NCBI GenBank assembly: GCA_022701275.1
Contig: CP031740.1
Location: 6,213,001-6,277,000 of the forward strand
Source: Microcoleus vaginatus PCC 9802
GTDB lineage: Bacteria; Cyanobacteriota; Cyanobacteriia; Cyanobacteriales; Microcoleaceae
DNA length: 64,000 bases
Reading direction: 5' to 3'
The first letter of the stretch is position 1, and the number at the start of each line of letters is the position of its first letter. A program made the translations under genes and the position numbers. The notes beneath the pieces are model-generated. The model ran no database searches. It saw only the letters and a program-made list of their open reading frames with translations, and was not told where the DNA came from. This document shows positions 8,321-17,191 of the stretch, piece after piece.

Positions 8321-9913
8321 ATGACTACCCATCCAGCGGATGACCTCGCTAGCAAAATTTTAGAAAAAGAAAATAGCGACAGACAGGAAATCGCACTTTT
8401 ATTAGATAATTATTTAGGAAAGGACGATCGCATTTTCGTACAAAAAACCCAGATGGGAAACAGCGAAGCATACATCGGTTCAGTCACCCTAGAATGGTTA
8501 GACTCTCGCGTCCGTTTCGCCTCCCAGATGCCGCTTTTCCGCCAAAAATTCGACCTCCAAACCAACAACATCGTCCGCGACGACGAAACCATTGACGAAA
8601 TTATCCAGCGTCCCTTAGATTGGTCGCGCCAAGCAGCCCTCACTCAATATTTAGCAGCCCGAAAATCGCACAAATTCCCCGCAGTTTTAGTAGTCGTCAG
8701 TCCCCCGTGGGTAGACAATCCTCTAGCAGAAGAATGGGATAAAAATGGCGTAGCAACCAAATCCGCGACTGAATTTACATCCTTTGATAAAAACGAGAAC
8801 TTAGGGCTTTTGAATGTTTCTAAAGAACTCTCGATTTTTGCCTTAGACGGTCAACATCGGCTAATGGGAGTTCAAGGTTTAATGAGTTTAATTAAAACCG
8901 GAATCCTGCAAAGATACAACAAAAATAAAAAACCTGTCGGCGCTGCAATTACTCTGGAAGATTTAGCAGAAGAGTATCAAATCGACCCCGAAACAGTGTA
9001 TAAATTAGCTCACGAAAAAATCGGGATTGAGTTTATCCCGGCGGCGGTAGCGGGGGAAACGCGACAGCAAGCACAACGGCGCGTGCGATCGATCTTTGTG
9101 CATGTTAACCTAATGGCGGTAACGCTGAGTCAGGGCCAGCTAGCATTATTGAACGAGGACAACGGATTTGCGATCGCAGCCCGAAAAATTGCCGTCACCC
9201 ATCCCTTATTAAAAGAGCAAGATGACAGAAACCCCCGCGTCAATTGGGACAGCGCCACAGTCGCAGCAAAATCAACTGTGTTAACCACATTGCAAGCGCT
9301 GCAAGATATGTCCGAACGGTATTTAGAATACAAATTCCCTCATTGGAAGCCGGAACGAAAAGGTTTAATTCCCATGCGTCCCGAAGATGAAGAACTAAAA
9401 GAGGGAATTGAAGAGTTTAAAAAATTGTTCGATCATTTAGCAACTTTACCCAGCTATCAAAGAATTGAAAGCGGCGAAGAAACGGCAGAATTGCGCCGAT
9501 TTAGTTTTGAAAAGCCACCGGGCGAGGGAAATCTTTTGTTCCGTCCAGTCGGCCAAATTGCTTTAGCTAATGCTTTGGGAATTCTAGTATTTAGAAAGAA
9601 ACTTTCCCTGAAATCTATTTTCGACAAACTCCGCAGATTCGATGTCGATGAAGGATTTAGCCACATGGACAATCCTGAGTCTGCCTGGTACGGGATTTTG
9701 TACGATCCGAACAAAAAGCGAATGCTAGTTTCTGGAAAGGATTTAGCGACGAAGTTAATTGTATATTTGGTGGGGGGAATTCAGGACGATATGGAGCGAG
9801 CTCATTTGCGGCAAGCGGTGGCGGAAGCGAGGACTTTTGAGGGTAAAGCTGTTAGTTTTAACGGCCGATTTGTGCAGCCGCAAGAGGTAGGATTGCCGCC
9901 AGTGCTGAGCTAA
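8321..9913 (+). CDS. Large DGQHR-domain protein
   Basis: A 530-residue protein with the DGQHR signature in IFALDGQHRLMGVQGL (about residues 177-192). It is preceded by a long N-terminal part (LEWLDSRVRFASQMPLF) and followed by VRSIFVHVNLMAVTLSQGQ, in which the usual DndB 'N-x-x' segment can be recognised. It is some 150 residues longer than DndB and forms a third DGQHR type in this island. Large DGQHR proteins are frequent near DNA modification genes but have no fixed role. It has its own promoter-like sequence upstream. Its end is 97 bp from the antitoxin gene. Function unknown; regulation of or association with the phosphorothioation system is inferred from context. Confidence 0.85.
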   Translation: MTTHPADDLASKILEKENSDRQEIALLLDNYLGKDDRIFVQKTQMGNSEAYIGSVTLEWLDSRVRFASQMPLFRQKFDLQTNNIVRDDETIDEIIQRPLDWSRQAALTQYLAARKSHKFPAVLVVVSPPWVDNPLAEEWDKNGVATKSATEFTSFDKNENLGLLNVSKELSIFALDGQHRLMGVQGLMSLIKTGILQRYNKNKKPVGAAITLEDLAEEYQIDPETVYKLAHEKIGIEFIPAAVAGETRQQAQRRVRSIFVHVNLMAVTLSQGQLALLNEDNGFAIAARKIAVTHPLLKEQDDRNPRVNWDSATVAAKSTVLTTLQALQDMSERYLEYKFPHWKPERKGLIPMRPEDEELKEGIEEFKKLFDHLATLPSYQRIESGEETAELRRFSFEKPPGEGNLLFRPVGQIALANALGILVFRKKLSLKSIFDKLRRFDVDEGFSHMDNPESAWYGILYDPNKKRMLVSGKDLATKLIVYLVGGIQDDMERAHLRQAVAEARTFEGKAVSFNGRFVQPQEVGLPPVLS

Positions 9914-10010
9914 GTTTTTCTTGGGCAAAGTCCACAGCGACGAAGACTGATAAAGCAGGAAGCAATTTGGTTTTGTATAATTGAATCTGCACCTTGCCTA
10001 GAACCAGATT

Positions 10011-10262
10011 ATGACCATCGCTGAACAGATTTACGCAATCGTCAAAACCCTTCCCAAAGACCAAGCCAGCGAAATTCTCACTTTCGCTGAATTCGTTTGT
10101 GCCAAGCACCTTAGCGCCAACCAACCAACAGACACCGTAGACTCTCCGATTCCTTGGACTGAACTTGTTTTTTCCCTTGCTGGAACTTGGGCAAAAGATT
10201 TTCCATCCCTGGAAGATATTCGTGCTGAATCCGGACAAGACATCCTGCGGGAGAGTCTGTAA
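10011..10262 (+). CDS. DUF2281-type antitoxin
   Basis: An 83-residue protein with MTIAEQIYAIVKTLPKDQASEILTFAEFV at the N-terminus (quoted in part as IYAIVKTLPKDQASEIL), the DUF2281 pattern seen in cyanobacterial antitoxins. The C-terminal part is acidic and ends in DILRESL, the likely toxin-binding tail. The stop codon is directly followed by the ATG of the PIN-domain gene, so the two are translationally coupled. The pair is read as a VapBC-like type II module. Confidence 0.8.
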   Translation: MTIAEQIYAIVKTLPKDQASEILTFAEFVCAKHLSANQPTDTVDSPIPWTELVFSLAGTWAKDFPSLEDIRAESGQDILRESL

Positions 10263-10655
10263 ATGTACGTTTTGGATACCAACACTTTGATCTACTATTT
10301 CAAAGGTCAAGGACAAGTTGCTCAAAATCTTGCTAATGTTTCTCCCCAGGAAATAGTCGTTTCTACGATCGTCCTTTTTGAGTTGCAAGTCGGCATTGCT
10401 AAATCCAATTCGCCGGCAAAACGCACCCAACAACTTCAGCAATTTTTGAGCAGAGTTAACGTTATTCCTTTCGATCGCGATGCTGCTCTTGCGGCTGCTA
10501 CAATTCGCGCCCAGTTGGAGCAACAAGGTACTCCCATCGGCCCGATCGATGTTTTGATTGCAGGGACAGCCGTAGCCCTCCAAGCGACTCTCGTCACCCA
10601 CAATGTCAACGAATTTTCAAGAGTTTCGGAACTCGCAATCGCAGACTGGTATTGA
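10263..10655 (+). CDS. PIN-domain ribonuclease toxin, VapC family
   Basis: A 130-residue PIN domain. The conserved acidic residues are visible: D5 in YVLDTNTLIYY, the Glu in FELQVGI (about residue 41), and Asp residues in IGPIDVLIAGTA (about residue 98) with the THNVNEF segment. This matches VapC toxins that cleave tRNA or other RNA. It follows its antitoxin without a gap. Modules like this are common in defence islands and may stabilise the locus. Convergent with the gene at 10668. Confidence 0.88.
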   Translation: MYVLDTNTLIYYFKGQGQVAQNLANVSPQEIVVSTIVLFELQVGIAKSNSPAKRTQQLQQFLSRVNVIPFDRDAALAAATIRAQLEQQGTPIGPIDVLIAGTAVALQATLVTHNVNEFSRVSELAIADWY

Positions 10656-10667
10656 CTATAAAACTTC

Positions 10668-11726
10668 TCACAATCTGGCTTCCTTTAACAAAATAAGTTC
10701 GGCTCCTACAGGCAAATGATCGGACTCCGTGGCCTCCAAAACCGAACTCGATTTAGCACCCCAATGCTTTGAATACCAAATATAATCAATCCGGAAAACG
10801 GGATAATTTAATCTCCAATTCGACCTTTTTACCAAAAATTTAAGTTCCCAACCGTGAGGCCAGGTAAAACCAAACCCAAATCCAGATTTTCGGAAAGAAT
10901 CTTGCATGACTTTCTGCACCCTGTCATAGTCTTGAGTTTCGTCTGTCATATTAAAATCCCCCGCGACGATTACTGGGAGAGTTTCTCGCTCAAGTCGCTG
11001 CACTAAGTCTTGAATTTCAGGCGCTCGTTTGCCATATTGGTAAACGGGAATTTTGAGAAAACGCCCGATGTTATATCTCTTAAACCACGGGCCGGTAGCT
11101 TGCATATTATAAATGACTACTTCTTGTTCGTTAAATTTAATAATTGCCCGTTGCTGCGTTTCTGGATGGCCGGCTAAGTGCAGTATTTCGCTAGATACAA
11201 TCGGATATTTACTGAGAATTCCTACAGGGGGAGTGCCAATTTGATAGGGGTAGTCTGCTTTTAACCAGGTGAAAGCTCTTTCGGTATGTTTCCTAACGAT
11301 TTCTTGTAAAAAGATAATATCGGGTTTTTGCTGGTCAATCAGTTTAAATAAAGTCGGTGACTGAGTTTTATGCCAACTGAGGTTATGGGATAAAATTTTG
11401 ATGCTGGGGTGCGAATCTGTGATGTTGATGGGTGCGGGAGAAAAGTATTTGACGTGCAGCCAACTTATTAGAAGAATGCAGGCGATCGCAGAAATAACAG
11501 TGAACCATCTTTTTTTGATGATTAACAATCCGATGATGGGAAGCAGGAAAGTAGGGAAGAAAATTAAGGGGCTAAAAGTGCTAATTAAGGCAATAATTCC
11601 TATTCTATCCCAAAAGATTAGTTTGAGAATGAAATAGCAGATAATAAATGCTGAGTAACTGTAAGCAATAAATTTTGCAGATTTCTGTAAGCATCTCTTG
11701 ATTATATCTTTTGGGATGTGCTTCAT
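10668..11726 (-). CDS. Membrane-anchored endonuclease/exonuclease/phosphatase family protein
   Basis: A 352-residue protein. The first ~100 residues hold three hydrophobic segments (for example YSAFIICYFILKLIFW, FFPTFLLPIIGLLII and ISAIACILLISWLHV), so it is anchored in the membrane. The rest is an EEP domain: LSHNLSWHK, DIIFLQEIVRKH with the catalytic Glu, VIVAGDFNMTDET with the Asp/Asn pair, and SDHLPVGAEL with the terminal Asp-His. Family members hydrolyse phosphodiesters in DNA, phospholipids or inositol phosphates; the substrate cannot be told here. It ends 12 bp from the convergent PIN toxin gene and starts only 10 bp after the dnd-associated gene, so it may be the last gene of that minus-strand operon. 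Confidence 0.82.
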   Translation of the reverse strand: MKHIPKDIIKRCLQKSAKFIAYSYSAFIICYFILKLIFWDRIGIIALISTFSPLIFFPTFLLPIIGLLIIKKRWFTVISAIACILLISWLHVKYFSPAPINITDSHPSIKILSHNLSWHKTQSPTLFKLIDQQKPDIIFLQEIVRKHTERAFTWLKADYPYQIGTPPVGILSKYPIVSSEILHLAGHPETQQRAIIKFNEQEVVIYNMQATGPWFKRYNIGRFLKIPVYQYGKRAPEIQDLVQRLERETLPVIVAGDFNMTDETQDYDRVQKVMQDSFRKSGFGFGFTWPHGWELKFLVKRSNWRLNYPVFRIDYIWYSKHWGAKSSSVLEATESDHLPVGAELILLKEARL

Positions 11727-11736
11727 TGGGAACCTA

Positions 11737-12207
11737 TTAAAATAAAAACTTGCTTAAATCGAATTCTTCATTTGACCGATGTTGGTTGTCTCTTTCAGAA
11801 ATCAAAACCAACAAAAGGCGATCGGTATAATCCGCCGCGCCCCGCAACTCTTCGCGCAAAATTTCCAGTCCACCATTAGCATATTCTTCAAAAATTTGCA
11901 AGCGTTCTGCTTCCAATTTTTCGTCGAGATGGGAGAGAATTTGAGGATTTTTGGTTTCGGCGATCGCAATTAATTTAATCGCCATATCGTAGCCCCTCGA
12001 TACAAAAATATCAACATCTATCGCACCCGGTTCTCGTTTAGAAATTTCCCCCAAAGGCGATCGTTTTTTCCGCTGATTTCCCAAGGCGGCAGCAAACGCG
12101 ATGACATCGGCGTAAGTCTGGAAAGGGCCAGTGTTGTTATCCGATAAAGTTAAGGATTTGACTAAATCGGCTTTATCTTTAGCAATTCTAATTTTGTTAG
12201 CAACCAT
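11737..12207 (-). CDS. Phosphorothioation-associated protein (dnd-associated protein 4 type)
   Basis: A 156-residue soluble protein, MVANKIRIAKDKADLVKSL at the start, with YADVIAFAAALGNQRKKRSPL and IDVDIFVSRGYDMAIKLIAIAE in the middle. These features match the small family annotated as 'DNA phosphorothioation-associated protein 4' that co-occurs with dnd genes. The biochemical function is unknown. It lies downstream of the MazG-like gene (134 bp) and 10 bp upstream of the EEP gene on the same strand. Family assignment is from memory of the sequence pattern and should be checked by profile search. Confidence 0.72.
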   Translation of the reverse strand: MVANKIRIAKDKADLVKSLTLSDNNTGPFQTYADVIAFAAALGNQRKKRSPLGEISKREPGAIDVDIFVSRGYDMAIKLIAIAETKNPQILSHLDEKLEAERLQIFEEYANGGLEILREELRGAADYTDRLLLVLISERDNQHRSNEEFDLSKFLF

Positions 12208-12341
12208 TGCAAATTACTATCTAAATTTTGACAAAAATACAGTTGTAAATAATGTAATTATATGGGCAAAGTGGGCCGATATTATCTAAATTGCTGGCGG
12301 AATATCTTGTATGGCGCGTTAAATTCGCCCTACAGGTATTG

Positions 12342-12671
12342 TTATTTTAGACTTTTTGTCCGCAATAACATAATTTTTTGTGCAAAACCTCCTCTTGCTT
12401 CCCGCCGCTTCCTTTGTTCGTCCAAAAGTCGATCGCCCGAAATGCCAAAACTCACCATCACCGCATCTATCACCTCATACAAATCTGCCAATTCCGCCAC
12501 CAAATCTTCCTCATCAGCCTCCGCCGCTTCCCCCGCTTCTTCAATCAATTTCTGTCGCAAAGCTTGACGGTATTCTGCCTCAGACAAAATTACAACCTCG
12601 CATTCATTCCCACTTTGGCGAATAATTTCAGGAATGCGATCGCGCACCAACTTATGATACTCTTTTTCCAC
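12342..12671 (-). CDS. MazG-like NTP pyrophosphohydrolase
   Basis: A 109-residue all-alpha NTP pyrophosphatase. Typical features are YHKLVRDRIPEIIRQSG at the start and LIEEAGEAAEADEEDLVAEL (about residues 38-57) with the E-E-x-x-E...E-x-x-D metal-binding pattern, then ADLYEVIDAVM. Proteins of this type ('phosphoribosyl-ATP pyrophosphohydrolase-like') remove unusual nucleotides. It lies 12 bp after the Uma2 gene in the same direction, so it is probably cotranscribed with the restriction-like block; MazG-like enzymes recur in phage-defence loci. Confidence 0.82.
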   Translation of the reverse strand: MEKEYHKLVRDRIPEIIRQSGNECEVVILSEAEYRQALRQKLIEEAGEAAEADEEDLVAELADLYEVIDAVMVSFGISGDRLLDEQRKRREARGGFAQKIMLLRTKSLK

Positions 12672-12683
12672 GTCAAACTCCCT

Positions 12684-13340
12684 TCAACCTTGACTAAAAG
12701 TTTGAATTAACCAGCGATTAATTTCCCCGTCATCTTCTGTTTGACTCCGGTTCAAAGCTTCCTCCACTAACCGGATTTCCAGCCCCGGTAAAACCCGCGA
12801 CTGTTGAATTCTACCGCTACCTCCGGCATTAATCGCAAAGGCAAAAACCTCCCGCGTGTTCGCACGATCCACCCAATATTCAGCTATTCCTGCGTCTTCG
12901 TAAAGCAACCGCTTACTGCCTAAATCATCGTTAAAAGAAGATGCACCAATTTCTCTTACCAAATTAGGCGGATCGTATTCATCCAAATCAACAGGTGAAT
13001 TGCTGTCATTAGGAGGAACTCTCAAATCTGAACCGATGTAGTAAGCTAAATCAGGTTGAAACTCGCGAATACCTGCTTTCCTAAAACTGGCATTAGCAAA
13101 TTGAACTACTCGGATATTTCTCAATGTAGCAAACAGAATAACTACATACGGGATGATTGAATTATGACGCGCGTGCAATGGCCCTACTGGTGACATTTCT
13201 ACCCTCATCTGTTCTTGATAGTAATAAAACTTGCCCTTGTCCCATGCGGAATCCTCAGCAAAATTCAGAAACTCTTCCCACGTCGCCTTCACCCAAATAT
13301 CCGTTTCCAAAACCTGCGTAATTGCCGAATTAGAAGCCAT
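12684..13340 (-). CDS. Uma2 family endonuclease (DUF820)
   Basis: A 218-residue member of the Uma2/DUF820 family, with a PD-(D/E)XK-like fold and very abundant in cyanobacteria. Visible are SPVGPLHARHN, FQPDLAYYIGSDL with the conserved Pro-Asp, and PPNLVREIGASSFNDDLGSKRLLYEDAG, where E-I replaces the usual E-V-x-S. It then continues AEYWVDRANTREV. It overlaps the upstream SMC-like ATPase gene by 11 bp, so translation is coupled. Most family members have no proven target; here the overlap suggests membership of the restriction-like operon. Confidence 0.85.
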   Translation of the reverse strand: MASNSAITQVLETDIWVKATWEEFLNFAEDSAWDKGKFYYYQEQMRVEMSPVGPLHARHNSIIPYVVILFATLRNIRVVQFANASFRKAGIREFQPDLAYYIGSDLRVPPNDSNSPVDLDEYDPPNLVREIGASSFNDDLGSKRLLYEDAGIAEYWVDRANTREVFAFAINAGGSGRIQQSRVLPGLEIRLVEEALNRSQTEDDGEINRWLIQTFSQG

Positions 13341-15396
13341 AATCCACCTCTACAATTTCTGTATATTCAAATTCATTCGGACTGCGCTTAACTAAAGGAT
13401 AGCGCGTCCCGCCGAGTTCGATCGCATCTTCTTCACAATCAGCTTTCGGAGAATTGTACACCAGCACGTATTCCCTGGCGGTGCAACTTTCCATTTCTTG
13501 AGCAACTTCTCCGCGCCACTGAGTTTTTGTTACCAAAACTACCAATTGATTCGCCAACTTCGGCAGCTTATTGGCAATTTGCTTGCGATAAATCTCGTCC
13601 AAACTACCAAAGGGAGAATCCATCACAATTGGAAACGTACTGCTATCCGGCCCCATCAAAGTATTCTTTTGACTCCACTCACGCACCCCCTCAATAATTC
13701 CGCCGATAAACGACAAACTGAGAATTTGATTTTCTCCTGTAGAAGCCGCAACCAAAGATTCTTTACCCGACGTATTTTCTACTAGCGTCAGTTCGTATTT
13801 ATCGCTCAACTTGGGGATGTAAGGAGTAAAAGAAATTTGACTGAAAATATCTTGCACCCGCTTTTCCAACTGAGAACAAAACTGTTTTTCTAAGCGCGAT
13901 CGCACTTCAGTTAGGCGATCGATCGCATCCTGAGTCGCAGCAATCCGGCGCTGAGCTAATACTTGCCTTTGCTCATTCAGTTGCTGCTTGTCGATTTGCT
14001 TGTCCAAAGCCGACACTTGCACATTCAAACTCTCAATCTGCTGCTGGTTAGAGCCTGTTTCCCGGTGCAAATCGCCAATTTTTGCCTCAATTTCCTCCAA
14101 GCGCTTTTGCAAGCGGCTGACATCGCCGTCAGGAAAATTTCGCAGCTTGTTGTGAATATCGTCTAGCTGATTTTCCACCCGAGAAAGTTCGGTTCTGTCG
14201 CGGCTGATATTGCCTTGCTGTCGGTCAATTTCCTCCCAAAAATCAGTCACTTGCCTATCAATTTCATTTACGCGATCGCTAATCCGAATAGTTGTTTCTT
14301 CCACATCCCCAACACCCGCTTTATCCATCCAACCGCTAACCTGTTGGTGAGATTCAGAACCCTCCACTAATTCCGCACCGCAGATACACCGCTGCTGCGC
14401 TAATAACTCTTCCAAAAACGGCCGCTGAATCCCCGAAAGCAACTCGCCTTTTTCTCGTAAACCTTCAACAATTACTTTAAATTCAGCCGCCGCATCTGAC
14501 AGAAATACCCCATAACCCCGCATAGAGATTGAGCGCTTGAGAGCATCTGTAGCTTGTGAAATTTGTTGCTTAAATAAACTTTTCTGCATTTCCAATTCGT
14601 CTCGCAACTTTTGTAAATCCGCAGCAGCGCTAAGTTCCAACAAATTACCATTAACTGCTTTTTTTAACTCCCCTTGGTTTGCCAATTCCCGCTCGATTTC
14701 TACTTGTCTGCTCGAAAGTTGCTCAGCTTCTTGCTCAAATTTTTGCTTATCTTTTAAAAGTTTCTTCGTTTCAGCATTACCAATTATATTTAAATCTGTC
14801 TCTAGAGATTTTTTTGCTTCTAGTAAATGCCGGATCGATCGATTCAAGACTTCCACCCCCAGCAACTCCTTAGTAGCTTCCGCAATTTCTGCCTTCTTGT
14901 CATAGCGGACAATTTGCTCGATTCGCTCCCCGTCAAAAAAGAAATATTTATGTAAACTTTCCGGCAAAATCCGCCCGATAATATCATCGGGATGCTGATC
15001 AGGCTTCAGCCACAGACCGTTATCTTTTGCTACATTCAAAAACAATTCAGCCTTGCCATGTTCTACAGTATTTTCACTTTTATAAGCACGACAGATGCGT
15101 TTTGCTTGGTAGCGCGTGCTGTCATGTTCAAACACAATTTCCGCCCAACAACCTACGGCTTTGCCCATTTCAGCCTCAGCCAGAGCGCGCTTGTTTACTA
15201 ATTGTTCTTCCGCCGCAAAAGCCGCGCTAAATTGTCCGTAAAGTACCCACGTAAAGGCATTCATTAAAGCCGTTTTTCCAGCGCCATTATTTCCGTGAAT
15301 TACTGTAATATTTTGTACCCCAGAAGCGAGTTTTATTTCGGGAGTTTTGCCATAAAATTGACGAAAATTGCATAGAGTAATTGAGATTAACTTCAT
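13330..15396 (-). CDS. SMC/DndD-like coiled-coil ATPase
   Basis: A 688-residue Rad50/SMC-like ATPase. The N-terminal head has LCNFRQFYGKTPEIKLA and Walker A HGNNGAGKTALMNAF (about residues 34-48). A central coiled coil (residues ~190-530) is broken by CICGAEL, a CxC pair like a small zinc hook (about residue 335). The C-terminal head has the signature STGENQILSLSFIGG and Walker B FPIVMDSPFGSLDE. It is DndD-like in layout but differs from the dndD at the left edge. Its start overlaps the stop of the 91-residue gene (ATGA), and its end overlaps the Uma2 gene. It is probably the motor or sensor of a phosphorothioation-linked restriction complex; this role is inference. Confidence 0.85.
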   Translation of the reverse strand: MKLISITLCNFRQFYGKTPEIKLASGVQNITVIHGNNGAGKTALMNAFTWVLYGQFSAAFAAEEQLVNKRALAEAEMGKAVGCWAEIVFEHDSTRYQAKRICRAYKSENTVEHGKAELFLNVAKDNGLWLKPDQHPDDIIGRILPESLHKYFFFDGERIEQIVRYDKKAEIAEATKELLGVEVLNRSIRHLLEAKKSLETDLNIIGNAETKKLLKDKQKFEQEAEQLSSRQVEIERELANQGELKKAVNGNLLELSAAADLQKLRDELEMQKSLFKQQISQATDALKRSISMRGYGVFLSDAAAEFKVIVEGLREKGELLSGIQRPFLEELLAQQRCICGAELVEGSESHQQVSGWMDKAGVGDVEETTIRISDRVNEIDRQVTDFWEEIDRQQGNISRDRTELSRVENQLDDIHNKLRNFPDGDVSRLQKRLEEIEAKIGDLHRETGSNQQQIESLNVQVSALDKQIDKQQLNEQRQVLAQRRIAATQDAIDRLTEVRSRLEKQFCSQLEKRVQDIFSQISFTPYIPKLSDKYELTLVENTSGKESLVAASTGENQILSLSFIGGIIEGVREWSQKNTLMGPDSSTFPIVMDSPFGSLDEIYRKQIANKLPKLANQLVVLVTKTQWRGEVAQEMESCTAREYVLVYNSPKADCEEDAIELGGTRYPLVKRSPNEFEYTEIVEVDYGF

Positions 15397-15668
15397 ACAA
15401 TTGCTTCCTTGATAATTTTTAAAATGTCATCGTTAATGTGGCGGGGAGCTCTCATGTACAGTTTATCTTTTTCAATTTCCAATACCCGCTCAATAATTTG
15501 TCGAACTTCTGGCGGCGCGCTAGTAATAGGTTGCTGTACGTCGCTGAATTCCTGATGAGTTTGATAAGAAGAACGCTTTTCTGCTAAAATGCTTGTCGGT
15601 ACGGCTGCGATCGCACTATCTTCATATCTAAATGCCATAATCAGATTTTCATGCAGATTTTCAGTCAT
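15393..15668 (-). CDS. Small DNA-modification-system-associated protein
   Basis: A 91-residue protein, mostly helical. The C-terminal half (APPEVRQIIERVLEIEKDKLY, then INDDILKIIKEAIV) resembles small proteins that accompany dnd-type ATPases in cyanobacteria. Its stop overlaps the ATG of the SMC-like ATPase by four bases (ATGA), so the two are translationally coupled and likely interact. An internal ATG at 15638 (MAFRYEDS) is an equally good start; neither has a clear ribosome site. Function unknown. Confidence 0.75.
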   Translation of the reverse strand: MTENLHENLIMAFRYEDSAIAAVPTSILAEKRSSYQTHQEFSDVQQPITSAPPEVRQIIERVLEIEKDKLYMRAPRHINDDILKIIKEAIV

Positions 15669-15754
15669 TTTTTTTTCAAATATTAAAAACTAGCAACTCA
15701 AACTGCGATCCAATAATTCTCTATTCTCAAACATAAACCGAAGCTTAATAAATG

Positions 15755-17146
15755 TCAAATGTCTAATAGCCCGTAACGCTTCTGAAGTTGCAGCAATTTC
15801 ACTCTAGCTTCCCCAGCATTGTCGGCTAAATCGGCAAATTCCAAGAACCGCTTCAACTCTTTTCGCAGCAAATTGCGCTCGACTTCTAAGGTTTCACGAC
15901 CCAAATCGGGAGGCAAAACTATCATGTCAAATAAAGTTGCCCTTTCCTTCCCCGGATGCGGCCGCAAAATGCGTCCCCGGCGCTGAATAAACTGGCGCGG
16001 ATTGCTGCTGCTTGCTAAAATTACAGCATTGCGAATTGCAGGAATATCCACCCCTTCATCCAAACACCGAATCGCTACCAAACCTTGCAATTCTCCACTC
16101 TCAAATTGCTGGCGCAATCGTTCTCTTTCTGCTAAAGGAGTCGCCGCCGTATAAGTGTTAACTCGGTAGCCTAATTCGGAACCCAATAACTTCGCGGTTT
16201 CTGTTAGTTGGCGGTTGTTATTTCGGCGCGCACCTCCTTCGATCTCACCGTCGCCGCAGTAAAATAAAGTATGGCTTGTGTCGAGACGGTGAATCATTAA
16301 TTCTCGCAAAGCTGTTAATTTATTAGCCGCTGCCCCAATTAACCGAGCTCGCTGCATTAATAAAGTCGTTAAAGCATCGTTTTCTTCTACTTTTTCATCG
16401 CCCCAAAGCGCCCAGCCAATCTTTTGAGTTAAGCGGGAATACTTGCGGGTTTCGGCTTCTGTCAATTCTACTAAAATTGGATAGTATAAATAATGTACTA
16501 ATGCTTTTTGGCGGATGGCGTCGGCTAAGGTGAGTTCCGGCTGCAAAACAGGGCCGAAATAATCTAAAATAGCTTCGGTTCCTTGTTCGTCGAAATGCCT
16601 TTCTGGGGTGGCGGAAAGGGCGAGTCGCAGTCCAATATTGCGCGGCAAACTTTCTCCTAAACGGGGCGCGCCTAAGTTATGAACTTCGTCTCCAATAATC
16701 AGAGTTTTTTCTGGGAAATAGCGCAGTTGCGATCGCAAACTATCTCCCATTAAGGTAGCATTGGTAGTGATGATTGTGAGAAATGCTCGCTCGCCAGATC
16801 GCACTTCATACAAACCCCCAGCCAGCTTATTCTGCCAACTGCGGGCGCTATCAAAAGCCAAAATAGGTTTTAAACCAAATTTCTCGGATTCGCGCGCCCA
16901 CTGATTCACCAGATGGCAGTAAGGGCAAATTACGAGCAGGACTTGCAGGTTAATTTTATTGTATAGTTCAGTGGCGATCGCCAGCGCAGTAATCGTCTTG
17001 CCGCTACCCGTCGCCATCTTCAGCGTACCGCGTCCCTGATTCGCAAACCAATTAGCAACCGCCACCCGCTGATACTGCCGCAATTGCAGCGATGGCGGCA
17101 TTTTCGGAAACCCAAATTGCGAATTATTAGGCGTTGAGCGATTCAC
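15755..17146 (-). CDS. DEAD/DEAH helicase, phosphorothioation system restriction enzyme type
   Basis: A 463-residue superfamily 2 helicase. Motifs: QYQRVAVANWF, Walker A MATGSGKTITALA (about residues 45-57), DEVHN (motif II, as IIGDEVHNLG), SATPERH (motif III), CLDEGVDIP (motif V) and FIQRRGRILRPHPG (motif VI). This compact form matches the family annotated as 'DNA phosphorothioation system restriction enzyme', linked to dnd genes by co-occurrence. No nuclease domain is evident in it, so cleavage may rely on a partner such as the Uma2 protein. It is the first gene of the minus-strand block, 86 bp before the 91-residue gene. The start is a GTG; an ATG at 17101 is an alternative. Confidence 0.85.
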   Translation of the reverse strand: MNRSTPNNSQFGFPKMPPSLQLRQYQRVAVANWFANQGRGTLKMATGSGKTITALAIATELYNKINLQVLLVICPYCHLVNQWARESEKFGLKPILAFDSARSWQNKLAGGLYEVRSGERAFLTIITTNATLMGDSLRSQLRYFPEKTLIIGDEVHNLGAPRLGESLPRNIGLRLALSATPERHFDEQGTEAILDYFGPVLQPELTLADAIRQKALVHYLYYPILVELTEAETRKYSRLTQKIGWALWGDEKVEENDALTTLLMQRARLIGAAANKLTALRELMIHRLDTSHTLFYCGDGEIEGGARRNNNRQLTETAKLLGSELGYRVNTYTAATPLAERERLRQQFESGELQGLVAIRCLDEGVDIPAIRNAVILASSSNPRQFIQRRGRILRPHPGKERATLFDMIVLPPDLGRETLEVERNLLRKELKRFLEFADLADNAGEARVKLLQLQKRYGLLDI

Positions 17147-17191
17147 CTTTAAATGCCATTAGATGCAATATTCCCTATACTCAAGTGTAAC

